From Actinopolyspora lacussalsi (lineage in GTDB: Bacteria > Actinomycetota > Actinomycetes > Mycobacteriales > Pseudonocardiaceae), in the NCBI GenBank assembly GCA_030803735.1, contig JAURUC010000001.1:2931501-2995500 (forward strand): 64,000 nucleotides of DNA, written 5' to 3'. Of this stretch, positions 9,763-19,224 are shown one piece after another. Under the pieces are notes generated by a model, which did no database searches, was not told the origin of the DNA, and saw only the letters and a list, made by a program, of their open reading frames with translations. The first letter of the stretch is position 1. Each line of letters starts with the position of its first letter. Both the position numbers and the translations under genes were made by a program.

Positions 9763-11129
9763 CAGTCACCTCCGAACAGGAAGTCGAGGAAACCGCCGTC
9801 GTCCTCTCCCGAGGAGTCGTCCCGCTCGGTGGAGGGTTCCGTGGGTTCGGGCGAATCGGCCGTGCTCGGCTGTCCGCCCTGCCCCCCGCTGCCCTGCCCG
9901 CTGCCCTGTTCGGCGGAACCCGAGGACCGGTCCGAGGATCCGGAGGAGCCCGAGGCCAGCGGCAGCGGCATGTCGGGAAGCTGGGAGCCGCTCGATTCGC
10001 CGGGCAGATCGAGCAACGGTTGTCTGCTGCGTCCGAGATTCTCGGTGATGCGCGAGATGTTGAGGTCGACGTCCATGTACAGATTGGTGTAGTCGCCCTT
10101 GATCCCCTCCACGGCGGCGTCGGTGAAGGGGTAGGTGAACAGGATCTGCAACGACTTCGGCAGGTCCGAACCGGCAGCGGCGAGGTTGCGCAGCACCGGT
10201 TGCAGCTCGCGCAGATTGTGCAGGATGTCCTGCCTGGTCTTGTCGATCACGTCGGTGGCGACGCCGGAGAGCTTGTCCAGCGACTCCAGCATGGTCACCA
10301 GTTGCTGCCGCTGCCGGTTCAGCACCTTCAGTCCGGGTTCGAGGTCCCGCAGTGCGGATTCGATGTTGCCGCGCTGTTCGCGGAGCGTGGCGCTGAGCCG
10401 GTTGACGCTGTCCAGCGCGGCGGTGATGTCGTCCTTGCTCTCGTCCAGCTCGCCGACCAGTTGGTCCATGTTGGACAGCAGGTCGCGGACCTGGGACTCA
10501 CGACCGTCCAGGGCCTTGTTGAGCTCCTCGGCGATGTTCTGGATCTGGGCGATACCACCGCCGTTGAGCAGCATGGAGAGCGCGCCGAGCACTTCCTCGA
10601 CCTCGGGTCCGCGCCCGGTCCGCCCGTTGGGGATCACGTCCCCCTCGCCGAGTTCGCCCTTCGGTTCCTCGGACTCCGGCGGTTGGTACAGCTCCACGTA
10701 CTTCTCGCCCAGCAGGCTGGACTGTTCGATCTTGGCGAGCGCGTTGCCCGGCAGGTCCACCTTGTCGTGGACGGTCATGGTCACCTCGGCCCGCCAGGAG
10801 TCCGCGAGGAGTTCGACGTCCGAGACCCGGCCGACCGGCACGTCGTTGACCCGGACACCGGCGTTGGGCACCAGATCGGTGACGTCGTCGAACCGCGCCT
10901 TGACGGTGTAGGGGTCGTCCCCCACGTCGGCCCCGCCGGGCAGTGGCAGGCTGTGCACCCCGTTGAAGTCGCCGAGTCCGCAGCCGCTGGTGACCAGCAG
11001 GGTGGTCAGCAGCGCCAGCGAGACCCGGCGCAGCGGCCGGAACCGCGCGGTGGTGGTTCGAGTGGTGGCGGTCCGAGTGGTGGCGGTCCGAGCGTCAGCG
11101 GGGTCGGACGGTGTGTGCGGCGTGGACAT
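9762..11129 (-). CDS. mceE: Mce family lipoprotein MceE (LprK-like)
   Basis: 455 residues. A basic Thr/Arg-rich N-terminus and hydrophobic stretch lead to the lipobox VTSGC (Cys near residue 51), marking it as a lipoprotein; the fifth mce gene usually encodes one. An MCE domain (about 75-150, containing YTVKARFDDVTDLVPNAGVRV) is followed by a long helical region and an acidic Ser/Gly-rich C-terminus (about 365-455). ATG 11129 (TGATG overlap with mceD) is preferred to GTG 11132 because AAAGGA sits six bases upstream of it. Confidence 0.92.
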   Translation of the reverse strand: MSTPHTPSDPADARTATTRTATTRTTTARFRPLRRVSLALLTTLLVTSGCGLGDFNGVHSLPLPGGADVGDDPYTVKARFDDVTDLVPNAGVRVNDVPVGRVSDVELLADSWRAEVTMTVHDKVDLPGNALAKIEQSSLLGEKYVELYQPPESEEPKGELGEGDVIPNGRTGRGPEVEEVLGALSMLLNGGGIAQIQNIAEELNKALDGRESQVRDLLSNMDQLVGELDESKDDITAALDSVNRLSATLREQRGNIESALRDLEPGLKVLNRQRQQLVTMLESLDKLSGVATDVIDKTRQDILHNLRELQPVLRNLAAAGSDLPKSLQILFTYPFTDAAVEGIKGDYTNLYMDVDLNISRITENLGRSRQPLLDLPGESSGSQLPDMPLPLASGSSGSSDRSSGSAEQGSGQGSGGQGGQPSTADSPEPTEPSTERDDSSGEDDGGFLDFLFGGD

Positions 11130-12361
11130 CACTGTCCTTTCGATCCGGACCCTTGCGAGCCCTGGAAGAGCTCGTCGCTGCTGCGGCGCAGCGGCAGCGG
11201 CAGGTCTGGCTTGCCGCCCTGCTGCAGCTTGGCGATGGTCTCCGTCGGGTCGAGCAGTTCACCGCCGTCGCCCAGGAAGGAGCTCACCGACTCGCAGCCG
11301 TCGCGCAGCCCCGACGGCACGTTCGCCAGCGAGCCCTGCTGGCTCTCCGGCCTGATCTGCTTGAACAGCTTGCACAGCAGCACCAGCGGGGGCTGCCGCA
11401 GCTCGTTGAGATTGGCCCTGGTGTCCAGCGTCCCGGAAGCGGCGTTGTAGGAGTTCTGCAGGTTGCCCAGCGCCAGGGGCGCGTCGGTCAGCGTCTCGCG
11501 CAGTGCCTTGTTCTGCTCCGCCAGCACCTTGGCGACCGAGTTGAGCTGCTCGACGTTGCTGCGCAGCTTCTCGCGGTTGTTCCGCACGAACTTCTCGATC
11601 TTGTCCAGTGCCAGGGCGAGTTCGGACAGCGCCGTGTCGAGGTCGTCGCGCTGCGAGGCGAGCAGCTGGTTGATGTCGCGCATCTGGCTGTTGAAGTCGC
11701 GGACCTGCTCGTCGTTCTCGGCGAGGTTGGAGGTGATGCGCTGCAGCTGGTCCACTGTGGAGAACAGGTCCTCGCTGCTGCCGGACAGCGTGCTGCCCGC
11801 CTCGCCGAGATCGCGCAGGGTGCGGGAGATCAGCTCCCCGTTGCCCTCCAGGGTTTCCGCGCTGGTGCGCAGCAGCCTGCTCAGTTCGCCGTTGGAGTTG
11901 GCGCCCTCCGGTCCGAGCGCGGTGGAGAGTTCGTTGAGACTCCGGTAGACCTCGTCGATCTCCACCGGCGTCACGGTGCGCTCGTTGGGGATGGTCGCCC
12001 CGGCGGCCAGCTTCGGACCGCCGTCGTAGACCGGGGTCAGCTGCACGAACCTGCCGCTGACCACGCTGGGCGAGATCACCGCCGCTCCCGCGTCGGCGGG
12101 AACCTCCAGCGAGCGGCGCACGCTCAGCTCCACCCGGACCCGGTTCGGTTGCGGTGTCACGGTGTCGATGCTTCCCACCTGGACACCGAGCACACGCACC
12201 TCACCGCCCTCGTAGAGGCCGACGGCGTTGTCGAAGTAGGCGACGATGCGGCGCTGGTCCACACCGTAGAACACCCACCACACGGTCGCGGTGACCAGCA
12301 GCGCGAGCACGCTTCCCAGCGCCAGCGTCCTGGTGAGGGGAGGTTTGCCGAGTCGGTTCAT
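11129..12361 (-). CDS. mceD: Mce family protein MceD
   Basis: 410 residues with an N-terminal membrane helix (about 10-30), an MCE domain (about 35-115, VAYFDNAVGLYEGGEVRVLG) and a long alpha-helical segment, then a short basic/polar tail. This is the fourth of six substrate-channel subunits. Its ATG overlaps the mceC stop by four bases (ATGA), implying translational coupling. Confidence 0.92.
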   Translation of the reverse strand: MNRLGKPPLTRTLALGSVLALLVTATVWWVFYGVDQRRIVAYFDNAVGLYEGGEVRVLGVQVGSIDTVTPQPNRVRVELSVRRSLEVPADAGAAVISPSVVSGRFVQLTPVYDGGPKLAAGATIPNERTVTPVEIDEVYRSLNELSTALGPEGANSNGELSRLLRTSAETLEGNGELISRTLRDLGEAGSTLSGSSEDLFSTVDQLQRITSNLAENDEQVRDFNSQMRDINQLLASQRDDLDTALSELALALDKIEKFVRNNREKLRSNVEQLNSVAKVLAEQNKALRETLTDAPLALGNLQNSYNAASGTLDTRANLNELRQPPLVLLCKLFKQIRPESQQGSLANVPSGLRDGCESVSSFLGDGGELLDPTETIAKLQQGGKPDLPLPLRRSSDELFQGSQGSGSKGQ

Positions 12362-13338
12362 GGCAGGCAGCCCTCCTGGTTGATCGGGCCGACCGCGGGT
12401 GGCAACAGCCCGCAGAGGTAGACGTCGAACCAGCGGCCGTTGCCGAGCACGTTGGAGAACAGCCGGGTGAACGGCGCCATGCGCTCGATGCTCTTGCCGA
12501 GGTTCTCCTGGTTGCGCTGCAGCAGCTCGGTCACCTCGTCCAGCTGCCGCAGCGCGGGCCCCAGCTGCGCCGAGTTCTCCTCGACCAGGCCGGTGATCTG
12601 GCGGGACAGTTTCGTGACCCCGTCCAGCAGCGACTTGATCGCGTCCCTGCGCTGCCGCAGTTCCGCGAGCAGCCGGTTGCCGTCCCGCAGCAGTTTCTCG
12701 ATCTCGGTGTTGCGCTCGGCGACGGTGGTGGCCACCTTGTTCGTCTTGTCCAGCAGCTCCTTGAGCTGGCGGTCCCGTTCGGAGATGGTGTTGGACAGTC
12801 GGGACAGCCCCTGCAACGTGCCGCGCATCTCCTCCGAGGTTCCGGAGAGGGTGTTCGACAGGGTGCGGAAGCTCTTGGCCAGCTGCGTGGTGTCGACCTT
12901 GTCGACGGTCTCGGACAGCTGGCTGAAGGTCTCGATGACGTCGTAGGGCGACATGGTGCGCCGCAGCGGGATGGGCTCGGAAGTGGACTGGCGGTTCTCA
13001 CCCTTGGTGTCGAGGGCGAGGTACTTCTTGCCGAGCAGGGTTCCCACCTTGATCGCGGCCACGGTGCCGTCGCCCACCCAGGCGTCCCGCACGTCGAAGG
13101 TGACCTTGACGTGGGCGTTGTCCAGCTCCACACCGGTGACCGATCCGACCTTCACCCCGGCCACGCGCACGGTGTCGCCCTCGGTGAGGCCGCCCGCCTC
13201 GCTGAAGTTGGCGGTGTAGGTGGTGCCGGAGACGAACGGCAGGCTCTTGTAGTTCATCGCCAGCAGGAATCCCAGCGCCAGCACCAGCAGTCCGGCGATG
13301 CCGATCTTGATCGGGTCGCGTTTCCGGAAGGACTTCAT
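12358..13338 (-). CDS. mceC: Mce family protein MceC
   Basis: 326 residues from ATG 13338; GTG at 13347 is an in-frame alternative adding three residues. The basic start KSFRKRDPIKIG precedes a membrane helix, an MCE domain (YTANFSEAGGLTEGDTVRVAGVKVG-type motif near residues 40-60) and a helical tail. The C-terminus carries WFDVYLCGLLPP, resembling the end of MceB. The 4-base ATGA overlap with mceB supports the start. Confidence 0.92.
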   Translation of the reverse strand: MKSFRKRDPIKIGIAGLLVLALGFLLAMNYKSLPFVSGTTYTANFSEAGGLTEGDTVRVAGVKVGSVTGVELDNAHVKVTFDVRDAWVGDGTVAAIKVGTLLGKKYLALDTKGENRQSTSEPIPLRRTMSPYDVIETFSQLSETVDKVDTTQLAKSFRTLSNTLSGTSEEMRGTLQGLSRLSNTISERDRQLKELLDKTNKVATTVAERNTEIEKLLRDGNRLLAELRQRRDAIKSLLDGVTKLSRQITGLVEENSAQLGPALRQLDEVTELLQRNQENLGKSIERMAPFTRLFSNVLGNGRWFDVYLCGLLPPAVGPINQEGCLP

Positions 13339-14360
13339 GGGCGACACCTCGGCTGGGTAACCGGCATCAGCGGCAGCGGGATGTCGGTCTCCCCCACACC
13401 GACCGTGCCGGAGACCTCGCAGACGTAGAAGTTGAACCAGGAGCCGTAGCTCGCGGTCCTGCTGATGGTGTTGAGCTTGTCGGGCATGTTGCGCAGGAAG
13501 TCGCGCACGTCAGTCTTGTTCTCGTTGAGGTTGGCCGAGACCTCACGGAGCCCGGCGATGTCCTGCTGCAGCGGTGGTCTCGCCTGCTCGACCAACCCGG
13601 CGGTGGTGTTGGTCAGCTCGTCCATCGCGGTGATGGCGCCGCCCACGGAGCCGCGGTCGGAGGCCAGGCCGGAGACGAACTCCTGCAACTGGGACACCAG
13701 CCCGGAAAGCTGGTCACGACGGTCGTTGACCGTGGTCAGCACCTTGTTGAGGTTGTCGATGACCTGACCGATGACCTTGTCCTTCTCGGCGATGGTCTTG
13801 GTCAGCGAGGCGGTGTGGGTGAGCAGGCTCTTCACGGTGCCCGCCTCGCCCTGCAGCACCTGGATGATCTCGAAGGAGAGCTTGTTGACCTGCTTCGGTG
13901 ACAGCGCCTGGAACAACGGCTGGAAACCACCGAGCAGCGCGTTGAGGTCCAGCGGTGGCTGGGTGCGTTCCAGCGGGATGGTCGAGCCCGCCGACAGGTA
14001 GTCGTCCACCTCACCCGCGCCCTGCCGCAGTGACACGTAGCGCTCCCCGATCAGGTTGCGCCACTTCACCGCGGCACGGGTCGACTTCGGCAGCCGCTGT
14101 TCGGAGACTGTGAAGTCCACCTCGGCCGTACCGTGGTCGACCAGCCCGATGCTTTCCACCTGGCCGACCTTCACCCCGGCCACGCGCACGTCGTCACCGG
14201 CTTTCAGCCCGGTGACGTCGGTGAACAGCGCGGTGTAGGACTTCGAGTCGCGCAACCCCTGGTTGGCGATGGTCAGGATCAGCGCTCCGGTGGCGAGCAC
14301 GGTGACCAGCACGAAGATCGTGAACTTGACCAGCGGGCCGGTGATGGAACGTCCGCTCAT
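13335..14360 (-). CDS. mceB: Mce family protein MceB
   Basis: 341 residues from ATG 14360, which overlaps the mceA stop by four bases. It has a membrane helix at residues 10-32, an MCE domain beginning YTALFTDVTGLKAGDDVRVAG, and a helical region ending WFNFYVCEVSG. That conserved Trp/Cys-containing end recurs in MceC. It is the second channel subunit of the importer. Confidence 0.92.
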   Translation of the reverse strand: MSGRSITGPLVKFTIFVLVTVLATGALILTIANQGLRDSKSYTALFTDVTGLKAGDDVRVAGVKVGQVESIGLVDHGTAEVDFTVSEQRLPKSTRAAVKWRNLIGERYVSLRQGAGEVDDYLSAGSTIPLERTQPPLDLNALLGGFQPLFQALSPKQVNKLSFEIIQVLQGEAGTVKSLLTHTASLTKTIAEKDKVIGQVIDNLNKVLTTVNDRRDQLSGLVSQLQEFVSGLASDRGSVGGAITAMDELTNTTAGLVEQARPPLQQDIAGLREVSANLNENKTDVRDFLRNMPDKLNTISRTASYGSWFNFYVCEVSGTVGVGETDIPLPLMPVTQPRCRP

Positions 14361-15853
14361 TCGTAGCTCACCTCGCTTCCGCGCAGCAGCGGCCCCACGA
14401 GCAGCGAACTCCATCCGGGAACCCGCTCGGGGGAAACGTTCATCGTCGGGGCGAGCACGGTGGAGACGAACTCGCGCTCGGCCGGGGAGTTCACCAGCTC
14501 GCTGCCGGTGGTGGCCGACTGCGGCGAGGTGCTCGCCGCCGAGTCGTCGCCCCCTCCGCCCGAGGAATCGCCGCCCGGGGAATCGCCGGTCGGGGAATCG
14601 CCGCCCGGGGAGTCACTCGTCGGGGAGTCACTCGTCGGGGAGTCACTCGTCGGGGAGTCGGCCCCCTCACCACTGGGCAGGTAGTCCTCCATGCCCGAGG
14701 GCGGGTTGAGGCCGCCGTTGGAGGTCTTGGCCGGCGGTGGTTTGTAGGAGCCGTCCTTGACGGGGCCGTCCGGCGGGTACTGCGGGAAGGGGGTGGGTGC
14801 GTTCTCGAAGTTGTAGCAGCGGGGACCGCGCTTGTCCCGAAAGGCCGGCTCGTCCCTGCCCGGGACGTACTTGCCCCGGTCGGAGGTGATCTCCAACGTG
14901 ATGTGCAGCCCCGGTTCGTCGGTGCCCTTGCCGAAGGCCCGGTCGATGCGGGGGATGAACTCGGCCATGTCGTCGAGGAAGCACCGGTACTCCGGCGCGT
15001 ACTTGGCCAGCACGTCCATCGTGGGCCGTGCCGAGGAGTTGAGCCGGATCAGGTTGTCGCGGTTCTCGGCCAGGAACCCGCGCAGGTCGTCGGAGGTCCT
15101 GGTGGTCTGCCGGGTCAGCACGCGCAGCTGCTCGCGTTGTTCCACCAGCGTCCTGGACGTAGTGGTCAGGTTGTCCAGCGCGTTGAGCGCGTCCGGTGCC
15201 GCCTGTTCGTAGGTGCGGGCGAAACCGACGACCTCGCGGAGGTTGCGCTTGAGGTCGGGAACCGACGGGTTGATCCCCTCCAGGTAGGTGTTCAACCGCG
15301 TGAGGGTGCGGCCGATGTCCTCGCCGCGCCCGTCCAGCGCGGTGCTCAGCGCGTTGAGGGTGGCCGACAGCTCGGAGGGTTGCACCGCGCGCAGCACCTC
15401 CAGCGTGTCGGAGAGCACGTTCTGCAGTTCCACCGAGGTCTCGGTGCGGTCCTGGGTGATCACGTCCCCTTCGGACAGATGCGTGCCCGCGGGCCGGTCG
15501 GGGATCCGCAACGAGACGTAGCGGGAACCGAACAGCGACTTCGGCAGCAGCCGGGCGGTGACGTTGGACGGGATGCTGCCGACCTTGTTCGGCTCCAGGG
15601 CGAGCCGCAGCGTCGCGCCGTCACCCGCCGCGCTCACCTCGCGCACCTTGCCGACCAGCATCCCGCGCACCTTCACGTCGGAGCGGGGGCGCAGCTGGTT
15701 TCCGGCGGACGCGGCGCGCAGCTGCACCTCGACCACGGGTTTGAAGGCCTTCTGGTATATCGCCACGGTCAGGCTGACGAACAGCACCATGCTCATCAGC
15801 AGCGCCAGGCCCATCAGGCGCCGCTTGACCGGTCCGGGTCCGCGCCTGCTCAT
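14357..15853 (-). CDS. mceA: Mce family protein MceA with Ser/Pro/Asp repeat tail
   Basis: 498 residues from ATG 15853, overlapping the yrbEB stop by four bases. The order is a membrane helix (about 12-35), an MCE domain (about 40-120), a helical region, a conserved Mce C-terminal part with two Cys (YRCFLDDMAEF and GPRCYNFENAP), then a DSPTSDSPTS-type repeat tail (about 397-440). The low-complexity tail lies at the outer end and may reach into the cell wall. Confidence 0.92.
   Translation of the reverse strand: MSRRGPGPVKRRLMGLALLMSMVLFVSLTVAIYQKAFKPVVEVQLRAASAGNQLRPRSDVKVRGMLVGKVREVSAAGDGATLRLALEPNKVGSIPSNVTARLLPKSLFGSRYVSLRIPDRPAGTHLSEGDVITQDRTETSVELQNVLSDTLEVLRAVQPSELSATLNALSTALDGRGEDIGRTLTRLNTYLEGINPSVPDLKRNLREVVGFARTYEQAAPDALNALDNLTTTSRTLVEQREQLRVLTRQTTRTSDDLRGFLAENRDNLIRLNSSARPTMDVLAKYAPEYRCFLDDMAEFIPRIDRAFGKGTDEPGLHITLEITSDRGKYVPGRDEPAFRDKRGPRCYNFENAPTPFPQYPPDGPVKDGSYKPPPAKTSNGGLNPPSGMEDYLPSGEGADSPTSDSPTSDSPTSDSPGGDSPTGDSPGGDSSGGGGDDSAASTSPQSATTGSELVNSPAEREFVSTVLAPTMNVSPERVPGWSSLLVGPLLRGSEVSYE
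14577..14666 (-). repeat. In-frame 15-bp tandem repeat in mceA
   Basis: Six 15-bp units, three of them identical (ggggagtcactcgtc on the plus strand at 14607-14651), encode the DSPTS/DSPGG repeats. Unit length is a multiple of three, so expansion or contraction is frame-neutral. Confidence 0.85.
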
Positions 15854-16689
15854 CCGGCGATCCGAACCGTGGTCGTCGAGCCCCAGATGGCGAGGCTGAG
15901 CAGCAGGTCGAGCACCGCCGTCGACACGATCGCGGTGCGCACGGCGCGGCCGACGGCGATTCCCACCCCGGCGGGACCGCCGCTGGCGCGGTAACCGAAG
16001 TAGCAGTGCGTCATGATCACCACCACGCTGAATACGAGCACTTTGCCGAAGGACCACAGCACGTCCTGCGGCGGCAGGAACAGGTTGAAGTACTTGTCGT
16101 AGGTACCGGGTGGCTGGCCGTAGACGAAGATCGTGACCGCCCGGGAGGCGAGGTAGGAGGTCAGCAGCCCCAGCACGTACAGCGGGATCACCGCCACGAA
16201 ACCGGCGGTCACCCGCGTGCTGACCAGGTAGGGGAGGCTGGGGATCCCCATCACCTCCAGCGCGTCGATCTCGTCGGAGATGCGCATGGCGCCGAGTTGA
16301 GCGGTGAAGCCGGAGCCGACGGTGGCCGACAGCGCCAGCCCGGCGACCAGCGGCGCGATCTCACGAGTGTTGAAGTAGGCCGAGACGAAGCCGGAGAACG
16401 CCGCGGTGCCGAGCTGGTTCAGCGCGGCGTAGCCCTGCAGCCCGACCACGACACCGGTGAACATGGTCAGGCCGATCATCACGCCGACCGTGCCGCCGAT
16501 CACCGCGAGCGCGCCGCTGCCGAAGCTGACCTCGGCCAGCAGCCGCAGGACTTCCCTGGAGTAGCGAACGATCGCCTTGGGCAGCCACACCAGCACCCGC
16601 AGGTAGAACGACATCTGGTCGCCCAGGCCGTCCAGGGTCCGGAGTGGACGCCGCGCCACTTCGAGCGCGCGCCGGGAGATAGTGGTCAT
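15850..16689 (-). CDS. yrbEB: MlaE/YrbE-family ABC transporter permease B
   Basis: 279 residues with five to six predicted membrane helices and the MlaE signature region containing GSGFTAQLGAMRISDEIDAL (about residues 125-145). The EIDAL helix contacts the Mkl ATPase. It forms the inner-membrane permease together with YrbEA, from which it is separated by four bases. Its stop overlaps the mceA start. Confidence 0.95.
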   Translation of the reverse strand: MTTISRRALEVARRPLRTLDGLGDQMSFYLRVLVWLPKAIVRYSREVLRLLAEVSFGSGALAVIGGTVGVMIGLTMFTGVVVGLQGYAALNQLGTAAFSGFVSAYFNTREIAPLVAGLALSATVGSGFTAQLGAMRISDEIDALEVMGIPSLPYLVSTRVTAGFVAVIPLYVLGLLTSYLASRAVTIFVYGQPPGTYDKYFNLFLPPQDVLWSFGKVLVFSVVVIMTHCYFGYRASGGPAGVGIAVGRAVRTAIVSTAVLDLLLSLAIWGSTTTVRIAG

Positions 16690-16693
16690 TCCC

Positions 16694-17485
16694 TCACAAC
16701 CTCTGTGCCGGGAAGATCTGCAGATAGAGCAGCGTGACGATGAAGTTCACGGCGAACAGCAGCAGGAACGTCACGACCACCGACTGGTTGACGGCCTCGC
16801 CGACCCCCTTCGGTCCCGGTGGCGGGTTGAGACCGCGGTGGGCGGCCACCACGCCCGCGATGAAACCGAAGATCAGTGCCTTGAACTCGCCCACCCAGAT
16901 GTCGGACAGCCGCGCCAGCGAGCCGAAACTCGCCATGTAGGCGCCGGGCGTGCCGCCCTGCATGATCACGTTGAAGAAGTAGCCGCCGAGCACGCCGACC
17001 ACGCTGACCATGCCGTTGAGCAGCACCGCCACCAGCATCGCCGAGAGCACCCTGGGCACGACCAGCCGCTGCACCGGCGAGACGCCGAGCACCTCCATCG
17101 CGTCGATCTCGTCGCGGATCTTGCGGGAACCTAGGTCGGCGCAGATCGCCGAACCGCCCGCGCCCGAGATGAGCAGCGCGGTGACGATGGGGCTGGCCTG
17201 CTGGATGATGGCCAGCACGCTCGCGGCGCCGGTGAATGCCTGCGCGCCGAGCTGCTGGGTCAGCGAGCCGAGTTGCAGCGCGATCACGGCGCCGAACGGG
17301 ATCGCCACCAGCGCGGTGGGCATGATCGTGACACCGGCGATGAACCAGCACTGCTGGATGAACTCGCGCAGCTGGAACGGACGCCTGGGCATCAGGCGGA
17401 TCACATCGAGGCCGAGCGCGAACAACCTGCCGGTCTCGCGCAGTGCCCCGGTGCCCGGAATGTTGGTTCGGGTCGGAGCGCTCAC
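16694..17485 (-). CDS. yrbEA: MlaE/YrbE-family ABC transporter permease A
   Basis: 263 residues, MlaE family, with GAGGSAICADLGSRKIRDEI followed by DAMEVLGVSP (about residues 108-138) as the coupling-helix signature. The start is GTG 17485, overlapping the mkl stop by four bases (GTGA). With YrbEB it makes the transmembrane part of the Mce lipid importer. Confidence 0.95.
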   Translation of the reverse strand: MSAPTRTNIPGTGALRETGRLFALGLDVIRLMPRRPFQLREFIQQCWFIAGVTIMPTALVAIPFGAVIALQLGSLTQQLGAQAFTGAASVLAIIQQASPIVTALLISGAGGSAICADLGSRKIRDEIDAMEVLGVSPVQRLVVPRVLSAMLVAVLLNGMVSVVGVLGGYFFNVIMQGGTPGAYMASFGSLARLSDIWVGEFKALIFGFIAGVVAAHRGLNPPPGPKGVGEAVNQSVVVTFLLLFAVNFIVTLLYLQIFPAQRL

Positions 17486-18867
17486 CGCTCACCCCGCTTG
17501 CGCCAGAAGCGGCGGCGGTTGCGTCCGCCGGAGGCGGCGGGCTCGGCCGAGCCGACCGGCTGCTCCGGGGATTGTTGTTCCGGAGCCCGCTGTTCGGGGT
17601 CGCGCTGTTCCGGTGCACGGCGCGGATGCGGCGTGGGACGGGGTTGGGGCGAACCGGAGCTCGACGGGGCCTGCTCGGCGGACGGAGGGACGTCCTGCCG
17701 CGGGGCCTCCTGCTGAAAGGCGTCCGTGTTCGGGGTGCCCCTCCCCTCGTGGGGAAGTCGCGCCACCCGCTCGGTGGGGAGTTCTCCCGCGAATCTGGCC
17801 TCGCCGGAGAGCCGCACCGTGTCGCCGCTGTCGGCGCCCCACTGGCCGGCACCGGCATCGATGGGGCCGGTGGGGGCGTCCCCGGCCAGGCCGTAGCGGG
17901 CGCGTTCGGACTCGGAGAGGCTGTTGACCACGGCCTGCCGGGCGCCCGGTTCGAGCGAGTCGAGATCGGCCATGACCCGGTCCTGCCTGCGCCGCACCGC
18001 GATCCGCTCGGGAACTCCCGGCGAGATGCCCAGCTGCGGAATGATCTCGGGAACCCCCTGGTCCTCGCCGAGTTCGGCGAGTTCCGCGGCGGTCTGGCCG
18101 GAGTCCTTCTCCTCGCTCATCCCGATGGGGCCTGCCCTGCGGCCGTTGAGGAACTGTTCCACGGCGGGTTCGGTGGAGGTCAGCAGCAGCTCCCTCGGCC
18201 CGAACATGGCGAGGTGGCGCCGGTAGAGCATCCCGATGTTGTCCGGGACGGTGCGGGCGGTGTTGATGTCGTGGGTGACGATCAGGAACGTCGCGTCGGT
18301 CTGCGCGTTGAGATCGACGATCAGCTGGTTGAGATAGGCCGTGCGCACCGGGTCGAGCCCGGAGTCCGGCTCGTCGAACAGGATGATCTCCGGTTCGAGC
18401 ACCAGGGCGCGGGCCAGTCCGGCACGTTTCTTCATGCCACCGGAGATCTCGCCCGGCAGCTTCTCCTCGGAGCCGACGAGACCGACCATCTCCATCTTCT
18501 CGCCCACGATGCGGCGGACCTCGGTCTCGCCCTTCTTCGTGTGCTCCCGCAGCGGGAAGGCGATGTTGTCGTAGAGGTTCATCGAGCCGAACAGCGCGCC
18601 GTCCTGGAACAGCACGCCGAAGAGCTTGCGCACTTCGTAGAGCTGGCTCTCCGAGCAGTCGCAGACGTCCACCCCGTTGATGACGACCTTGCCGTGCTCC
18701 GGGTTGAGCAGACCGACCAGGGCCTTCAGAAACACCGACTTGCCGGTCCCGGAGGGACCCAGCAGCACGCTGATCTCGCCGGTGGGCAGCGTCAGCGTGA
18801 CGTCGGACCAGATGTTCTGCGACCCGAAGGACTTGGAAAGTCCCTCGACGGCCACTTCGACACCCAT
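17482..18867 (-). CDS. mkl: Mce transporter ATPase Mkl
   Basis: A 461-residue ABC ATPase. It has Walker A GPSGTGKS (about 36-43), Q-loop FQDGALFGSMNLYDN, signature region PGEISGGMKKRAGLARAL, Walker B ILFDEPDSGLDP and H-loop IVTHD. The long C-terminal extension begins FLNGRRAGPIGMSEEKD, exactly as in mycobacterial Mkl, and ends in Pro/Gln/Glu repeats. ATG 18867 has GGAGG five bases upstream; ATG 18888 and GTG 18906 are in-frame alternatives. It heads the operon and energises the YrbE/Mce importer. Confidence 0.95.
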   Translation of the reverse strand: MGVEVAVEGLSKSFGSQNIWSDVTLTLPTGEISVLLGPSGTGKSVFLKALVGLLNPEHGKVVINGVDVCDCSESQLYEVRKLFGVLFQDGALFGSMNLYDNIAFPLREHTKKGETEVRRIVGEKMEMVGLVGSEEKLPGEISGGMKKRAGLARALVLEPEIILFDEPDSGLDPVRTAYLNQLIVDLNAQTDATFLIVTHDINTARTVPDNIGMLYRRHLAMFGPRELLLTSTEPAVEQFLNGRRAGPIGMSEEKDSGQTAAELAELGEDQGVPEIIPQLGISPGVPERIAVRRRQDRVMADLDSLEPGARQAVVNSLSESERARYGLAGDAPTGPIDAGAGQWGADSGDTVRLSGEARFAGELPTERVARLPHEGRGTPNTDAFQQEAPRQDVPPSAEQAPSSSGSPQPRPTPHPRRAPEQRDPEQRAPEQQSPEQPVGSAEPAASGGRNRRRFWRKRGER

Positions 18868-18922
18868 CCGCACCTCCACGTCGCTCATCGGCACCCACGC
18901 CTGCACTCGGCCCGGGTAGCGG

Positions 18923-18941
18923 GTCAGGTGGGGAACCTGAC
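18923..18941. promoter_or_regulatory. Inverted repeat upstream of mkl, candidate operator
   Basis: GTCAGGT and ACCTGAC form a perfect 7-bp inverted repeat with a 5-bp spacer. It lies 17 bp before GTG 18906 and 55 bp before ATG 18867. A second pair, TGTGAC (18945-18950) and GTCACA (18973-18978), follows. TetR- or GntR-type regulators control several mycobacterial mce operons; no regulator gene is adjacent here. Confidence 0.5.
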
Positions 18942-19079
18942 AGCTGTGACACGCTTAACGAGCGTTGAACGCGTCACACCGGTCAACGAGCCCGGTGCGG
19001 CTGGGTTACTCCGGAGTTGCGAACGGATTTCGGCGGATGGGACAGGGCGAATGCGCCCTCGGAGGGGCGGGAACGCGAC

Positions 19080-19112
19080 GTGGCCGGTGCTCCACGGTGG
19101 AGCACCGGCCAC
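19080..19112. terminator. Strong hairpin after the ALF-repeat gene
   Basis: Two perfectly complementary 16-base arms, GTGGCCGGTGCTCCAC and its complement, surround one base. It lies 113 bp past the stop of the minus-strand ALF gene and upstream of the mce operon, so it probably ends that transcript. No T-run follows, as is common in actinobacteria. Confidence 0.75.
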
Positions 19113-19224
19113 TGCTTCACGAACTAGTCAGTAGGAATTCAGCAACGGCACAATCGGCGGTGGGACGCATTCGTGAATGCTCGAACCGCCGTACTCGCTG
19201 AATCCGCCGCTCCGACTCCTCGGT

